Shown: positions 58,066-64,000 of the stretch, in pieces
Numbering within the stretch: position 1 is the stretch's first letter
Layout: every line of letters starts with the position of its first letter
NCBI GenBank assembly: GCA_944472155.2
Contig: OX235271.1
Span: 41,714,633 to 41,778,632 of the forward strand
DNA from: Trichobilharzia szidati
Taxonomy: Eukaryota > Platyhelminthes > Trematoda > Strigeidida > Schistosomatidae
Length of the DNA stretch: 64,000 nt
Direction of reading: 5' to 3'
Notes under the pieces: generated by a model
Databases searched by the model: none
What the model was told of the DNA's origin: nothing
The model's input: the letters and a program-made list of their open reading frames with translations, nothing else
Position numbers and translations under genes: made by a program

Positions 58066-59265
58066 TTTTTGATTGGTGTGCTTATTGTGTTCACATCTAA
58101 TAGTGCCCCACATGCGTGTTTGTTCACAATGTATACTGACTGTTCAAACGCTTAACGGGCCCAATGCTATTTAAGTTTACTACAGTCCTAAATAGTCATC
58201 GATATGCTGACTGGTCATTAAGAGCAAATCCTACATAGCGATTTCACTCAAGGAAACTTGTGTACAGCCCAACGTCGATTGGAGCTAATATGAGCTCACT
58301 ATCCCCTATTTCCTAAATACAAGACTACGGACGTAGCTGCTAGCTTTATCAGCAGGAAGTGCTTATCATCTCACAAGTGAGCGGCATGTGTTTGGGTGGT
58401 GCACTACTTAGGTTTTAGTAGGCCATCGGAGTGCGAATAACGTATTTGGTCATTTGGCATTATGGAAACTGGTTGTTAGACTCACACTGACTCTAAATCT
58501 CCACTTTGGTTAGCGTAGGAAATTTTCCTTATGCAGAAGCCGTAGTATAGTGTGAAAGCCCAGGCTGGATCGTCACATGGTCCGTGTTTGTTTTCGTCAT
58601 TCATTGTGGAAATAGGTTGTTCAGAAGTCATTTGGTTCGCTCTGTGTCTCGTCAATGTACCATTTGTTGACGTCTTAATGTGCTTGCCATGTACCTGGTA
58701 TGTGCAGGTATAAGTTTCGTTCCTCGTGCACGAGCTGACTAGGTCCTTCCCTCGGGCTGCAATGTCTTCGCCCCTTATTTATTCTAGAAAACTAAGTCTC
58801 CGGATGACAGCCTATCGGATATCCGAGTGGTTGTAGTTGGTCTCCAAAACATGATCTGCTTTAGTTTGTCATAAACAGTTGACAAAACGAGCCACGGTTT
58901 AATGGATTGCGCAGTTCAATTCTTCAGTAGGAGCTCGTTATGTTTGTAATTGCCCATTGGTATACATCTTGGTTTGATGTCACTGCATTGTTCACGTCCT
59001 CTCGCGCCTGAAACGCAGTCAGCTCATATAATATTATGCATGCAGGTGGCTGAGTAGAGATGTTAACTGTGTCGGATAACCAAGAGGTCACCAGATCAAT
59101 CAGACCATTATAAACGTTACCAATCCTACTCTGTTGATCAATGTATCAGTGCGTAATGGAGCAGATAAACACCACCTTTAATTCCTTCACTGTGGCTATT
59201 TGTGGTAACTTGTTCCGTAACACCAATTGTTACTGTGAGTAGAAGCGTGTCAGTTGCACTAATCA
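58066..59265. other. no gene seen (mirror of 16650-17850)
   Basis: Shared by both arms, no recognised coding or repeat sequence. Confidence 0.5.
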
Positions 59266-59268
59266 GTA

Positions 59269-59448
59269 AACTTATTTTTTATTTTTGATTACAGCTTGAT
59301 GCCACATCGTATTTTCAGTACAAGTATGGCATTTTCAGCATGGATATCGGTAGCCCAAATTTTGCAGGCCGACCATAGATATCGGATGTGCGTCGGTGGG
59401 GGATCGAACCCCGGACCATGTGGATGGTTGGCGAGAGTCCTAACCACC
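59269..59448 (-). mobile_element. tRNA-derived SINE, mirror of copy 1
   Basis: Reverse complement of 16467-16646, with the same missing CACAG in the A box region. Confidence 0.75.
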
Positions 59449-59580
59449 GATATTCTTTGGTTTCTACCTCCTAGTGTAGAATTCTGTCACACGACAGTCC
59501 GGAAATGTCAGTTTCGACGTAAACACTAATTCGGTGCCTAATATGTCAGTCGGATAGTGGGTAGTGTGGGTGCCTTATGG

Positions 59581-61854
59581 CTGGCTGGATTCAACATAGA
59601 ACTTGGCACCGAAGTGCAGCAGTTTGAGTTGCCACGTTCCAAAGAACACACAAAGGTAGACAAGAAAATGAGTGAAGAGAATCAATAGAGTTTTGACAAG
59701 TATAAGAGTGAAACAGAATGAGTAATGGTAGAAAGGAATATGAAAGATTACAGAGACTGAATACATCTGCGTAAGCCATTGACAACGATTTTGAGCCATG
59801 TCACCTATTGTCTCCAGCCATTGATTCTTAGAGTCCCGAGGGCCCCAACCCGGAAGTTTGCATCTCCCTACCTGACTCAGTTTAACTGTCAGGGATTTCA
59901 TGGATTGATGCCATGTTTTTGTTTGGCCACCACTTACTCTTTTCCAACCTGCACCTATATCAGCTAGTAATGCCCGTCGGGGGAGGCGATGGCTAGGCAT
60001 GCGCAGCACGTGACCTAGCCATCTCAATCTATGTAACTTTATAGCCTCTTCGATTGATTTTCCCTCTTTGCCCAACACTCTACGCCTAACGTCAACATTA
60101 CTTACCTTATTATACCACCTAACGCGAGAAAGAGATCGTAAACATCTGTGGTCAAAAACAGACAATCTCTTCATGTCTTCCGCTCTCAATGGCCACGTCT
60201 CACCGCCATAGAGAAGGACGGAGCGAACTGCTGAGCAGTACACACGTCCCTTGGTTGATAGCCGGATGTCACGCCTACGCCAGAGACGGTGTAAGTTAGC
60301 GAAAGCAGCCCGAGCTTTTTGGATCCGTGCTGAGATTTCGTCACCAATCAATCCGTTGGTGCTGATACAACTTCCCAAATAGGTGAAGTGGTCAACATGT
60401 TCTATCACTTCACTCCCTATCACTAAGCTAGGAGTTGACATAGTCCAGTCCTGTAGCAGCATCTTACATTTTACAGGGGCGAATCGCATGCCAAACATAT
60501 GAAGATTGCTGCTCAAGGTGTTTAGAAGACTCTGCATTTTGTCAGCATCCTCCCCTAACAGGACTATGTCATCTGCATATTCTAAGTCCATAAGACTATT
60601 CCCTGGTAACAAGTCGATTCCTAAGTCGTTAAGTTCAGTTAAGGATACTTCCATTAGCATATCTATGATGAAGTTAAACAGAAAAGGGGAAAGTGGACAT
60701 CCTTGACGGACACCACTGGTTGTTATCAATTCAGATGACAATTCCCCATAAGCCCTTACATGGCTACGTGAGTTTGAGTAGAGTGCCTTGATTAGTGCAA
60801 TGTATTTTCTTGGCACTCCCTTCACAGTCAAACATTGCCATAGTACCTCTCGATCCACGGAGTCGAGGGCCGCCTTCAAGTCAAGAAATATGGCAATTGT
60901 TGGACGCCTAAAAGTGTGTCTATGTTCTAGGATCTGTCGGAGAGTGAAGATATGATCTATGCACCCTCTACCTGGCCTAAAGCCCGCTTGATTTTCCCTC
61001 GTTTGTTCCTCCCGAGTTCGGCTTAGTCTGTGCATGATTACTGAGCCTAGGATTTTAGAGACTATGTTCGTCAGGCTGATTCCTCTATGATTATCACATG
61101 AGGACTTGTCTCCCTTCTTGAATATTGGTATAATAAGTGACTTACCTCAATCTGATGGAACCGTCTCTGATTCCCAGACGTTACCTAGTACCTTAGTTAG
61201 ACTATATACTAGTATGTCACCCCCATATTTAAACACCTCCGGAATAATTCCGTTGGGTCCTGCCGCTTTGCCTTGTTTCAGATTACAGATAGCTTTTGTG
61301 ACCTCACTTACAGACGGCGGGCCAGTGTCTATGTCCCATTCGAGTGTGTGCTGGATGGCGAGGAGGCTCAGTGTGGCTGTAGGCAAGTTAAATTGTTCTT
61401 TCCAGGGTTCAAGGCGTCTATCCTGAGAGCTAATTAAGGAGCCATTTTTCTCAGAAATAGTCTCACTTATGATTTGCCTTCTCCCACCCGTTTCCCTGAT
61501 CAGTCTAAAGAGTTGCCTATCGCCGATGCTTTTTCCATCTCTTTCGCCTTTGTCAACCACCAATGTTCACGGTCCTTGCGGAGACTTTTTGTAAGTTTCC
61601 TTTTGTGCAGCTTTCGCTCCTCATTGAATTCGGAGCTCGCCGGAATAAGTCTTGTAGCATCTATCAGTTCGGATGAGGCAGTCGAAATCCAATGGTTTTT
61701 TACTCACCTTTGGATTTACCTTATTCACAGCTGTATCTATGGCTGACTGAATATTCTTCCAGGCTTCTTCAGGGTGAGCGCAGCTATCGAACTCAGATAT
61801 GTGTTTAGCTAGTTCTTCCTCAAATAGGGACTTAGTTTCCTGATCGAGCTGGGG
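59581..61854 (-). mobile_element. RTE-clade LINE (SR2-like), right arm copy
   Basis: Mirror of 14062-16334 with the same frameshift and the same TGA in place of Trp. The 486-codon part (61035-59575) differs from the left copy at about ten residues, including ISARIQ for ITARIQ, STKGRVYC for STKVRVYC and LADIGA for LANIGA. The catalytic LEYADDIVLL is present. The 15 bp flanking repeat is present as GTGGGTGCCTTATGG at both ends. Confidence 0.9.
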
Positions 61855-61869
61855 GTGGGTGCCTTATGG

Positions 61870-62425
61870 TAGACGAAGATGCACGATCAAGCCTGCAACG
61901 TTCTCACTAGATTAAGTACAGTCCGGTTGCAGTAGTCAGATAGCAAGAGCTTTGACTCCCACATTAAACATTAAAAGTTGAAGAACCTGAATAAATACAG
62001 GGTTCTATGAATTGGAGAAACATCTCACTGATGAGTGACTAGTGAGCGCGAAGTGTAAATCAAATCGGAATGCCCACGAACTATATCCTACTGTCTTGTC
62101 AACCAGAAGACTAGAATGACAAACATTAGGTAAATTACACAACAACTATGGAGACGGATGAGGTCGTGACCTAACAACTATCCCTAAACAATACTAGACA
62201 ATTCAGGACGCGAAACCATTACTGTCGTTACCAGGAGAGGGGAACCTAAAAAACGGACGACTTTAAATTGTTTGACATAGGCACTGTGGTATTATGTAAT
62301 TCCATATTCATTTACTTATTGAATATAACCACCTAAATTGGAAGTGCACTGTCTCGAAACTTGAGTTTTTAGTGCTTATTATTCCTTCCCATTCGTCGAG
62401 AGGGTGGTGGCGTGGGACTTGCCAA
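61870..62425. other. no gene seen (mirror of 13491-14046)
   Basis: Shared arm sequence without recognised features. Confidence 0.5.
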
Positions 62426-64000
62426 ATGTCCTGGACAAGTGATGAAATAAGTGCATTGGAGATTTCATTGTAGCAGTAGACAAGCTGAAACCCGAGGATG
62501 TAATCTCAACAATAGAAATAGCACTAAATGGGCTAGATAAAACAACTGCAGATGAAGTACGAGCTGGCTGACAATAAACGACAAAAAAGAGTGAAATCTG
62601 TAATTTGTTGAAATCAGAAATAGAATGTCTAAAAACCTTAAGAGTAACAAAGATATAGTAACTACTAAGTCAGATAGAAGTGATACAAATGGTATTAGAC
62701 AAATCAGACTATTTGGAGAAGGTTAATACTCACATACAAACAGGATCGTATGAAGGAATTAAGAGATCAACAGACGTGAACAAGATTAAGAAATCCACAG
62801 CGAATCTTATATACCAAAGGGGCCGTTTCCAGATGAGTCTAAATGGCTTAGTTTGATGCCCGAAACTAATTGTCCCGGCAGGATATATGGTAATGTTAGA
62901 GTTCATAAGTCAGGATGCTCCATTAGATCCATAGATAATTTCAGAAATTCCCCTACTTGTGAACTGTTCAAAATATTCCGCCATGGTATCAAATCCAGTT
63001 AAAGGCTGCTCAAAATCTAGACTGTCTACGTCTTATGAACTAAAACACATTAGACAGTCTAAAATTAGATAGCATCGACATCAATTTATATACGTGAATC
63101 CGGATAGATGTGGGCTATAGAAGTGGTCAGAAACGAACTCATTTCTGACCGAGAACCCGAATTTAGGAGCAGAGTGCTACAAGAAGACATCATGCTGGGA
63201 TTGCAGCTATGCCTGACTTCCATAGTATTTAAATGATAAGGCAAAATATACAAACAAACTCAGGGAGTTCCCAGGGGATAGCCTATATCCCTAACAGTGG
63301 CAGATATATTAATGGGTAAATGAAGACGCTCTGTGATTGAAACGTCCAGTCCTACTCACAAAGAATAGTGGAGGTATGTAGACGACACATTCACAGTACT
63401 AAAGGCACAATATATGAATAGGTTTTCGAACACATCAACTCAAAAGTAGAGGCAATGCAATTCACTTATAAACCGGAAAGTCATGAAGAGGATCTTCTAA
63501 TGTTAGATTGTAGCATAAAAAGGAAAGAAGATGAGAATTTGAACACTAGTGTGTACAGAAAATCCACACATTCAAACCGATATTTGGGTTTCGGCCCATC
63601 CCACACTATGTCAGTAACAATAGGATTGGTGAAATGTTTAAGTAATAGGGCAAAAAACTAAATAGTAACAAGGAAAATCTAAGACAGGAAGTGAAGCATA
63701 TAAGAGGAACCTTGAAATTTAATAATTAGCTTGACATATTAATCAGGAATTATGTAGGGAAATGAAATTAATGGTAATAAGGACGACATGCAAAACAATA
63801 ATACACAGATAGATGATAACACAAACGACAGGTAATTTCAAACATCAGTAATGCTTCCATACAGGAAAGGAGCCTCTGAAACCTTAAGTAGAATTCTTAA
63901 CAATGCAGGAATAAAAAGACGACTCAAACCACCCACAAACTTAATGAGAAATGAGCTTCATCGGTTAAAGGGTCTTGTGGAGCCAATTAAACAAAACAAC
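62426..64000 (+). pseudogene. decayed Penelope-like element, second lineage (right arm, cut by window end)
   Basis: Mirror of 11916-13490. RRYVDDTFTVLKA is legible at about 63370-63410 and MQFTYKPESHEEDLLMLDCS from 63455. The endonuclease end lies beyond the window. Confidence 0.8.

Larger units (their letters stand above)
38236..64000 (-). repeat. right arm of the giant inverted repeat
   Basis: Inverted copy of 11916-26383 plus 35316-36420, joined at about 39339. It carries the gypsy/CR1 insertion 41816-53072 and lacks 24257-25325 and 26384-35315. It is cut by the window end. Confidence 0.95.

Noticed and set aside
11916..64000. Inverted repeat as a pure assembly artefact
   Set aside because: Arm-specific insertions with target duplications and scattered substitutions would not arise from simple fold-back of one read. 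Collapse or joining of two haplotypes remains possible and needs long reads.
1..64000. CRISPR arrays, bacterial operons or phage genes
   Set aside because: No regularly spaced repeats with unique spacers, and no prokaryotic gene organisation. Introns and eukaryotic retroelements dominate.

Overview
The window looks like repeat-rich nuclear DNA of a flatworm, most likely a trematode of the blood-fluke type. The evidence is AT-rich sequence, a few spliced exon remnants, and a dense mix of Penelope-like elements (PLEs), CR1-like and RTE-like (SR2-type) LINEs, a Ty3/gypsy element and a tRNA-derived SINE. This is inferred from element types, not from a database match. I see no bacterial genes, rRNA, functional tRNA or CRISPR array.

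Layout. 1-5860: flank with a PLE split by an RTE insertion (508-2370), another PLE endonuclease relic (3480-3840) and the last exon of a host gene for an acidic/lysine-rich protein (5099-5764). 5862-11188: two PLE copies (6168-7613, and the nearly complete 8470-10581) with tandem, direct and inverted terminal repeats. 11916-64000: one very large, imperfect inverted repeat. Its left arm is 11916-36420 and its right arm 38236-64000 (running off the window), around a 1.8 kb centre.

The arms share a decayed PLE, an RTE copy, a SINE, a small multi-exon gene remnant and CR1/RTE debris. They differ by large events. The right arm carries a 4 kb gypsy element whose 5' LTR is split by about 7.2 kb of CR1-derived DNA (45786-52964). 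The left arm carries a 1.07 kb CR1 3'-end insertion (24257-25325). It also has 8.9 kb (26384-35315) with two CR1 reverse transcriptase copies that the right arm lacks. Both arms share the same disabling mutations in the RTE, so duplication came after that element decayed; the gypsy and 1.07 kb insertions came later.

Most coding capacity is retroelement-derived and mostly broken. The most complete reading frame is the PLE at 8470-10581 (RT plus GIY-YIG endonuclease). The signals I consider least explained are a hairpin motif repeated just after three consecutive 5' splice sites of the small gene in each arm, a dispersed CR1 3'-region hairpin with paired compensatory changes, and the inverted repeat itself.
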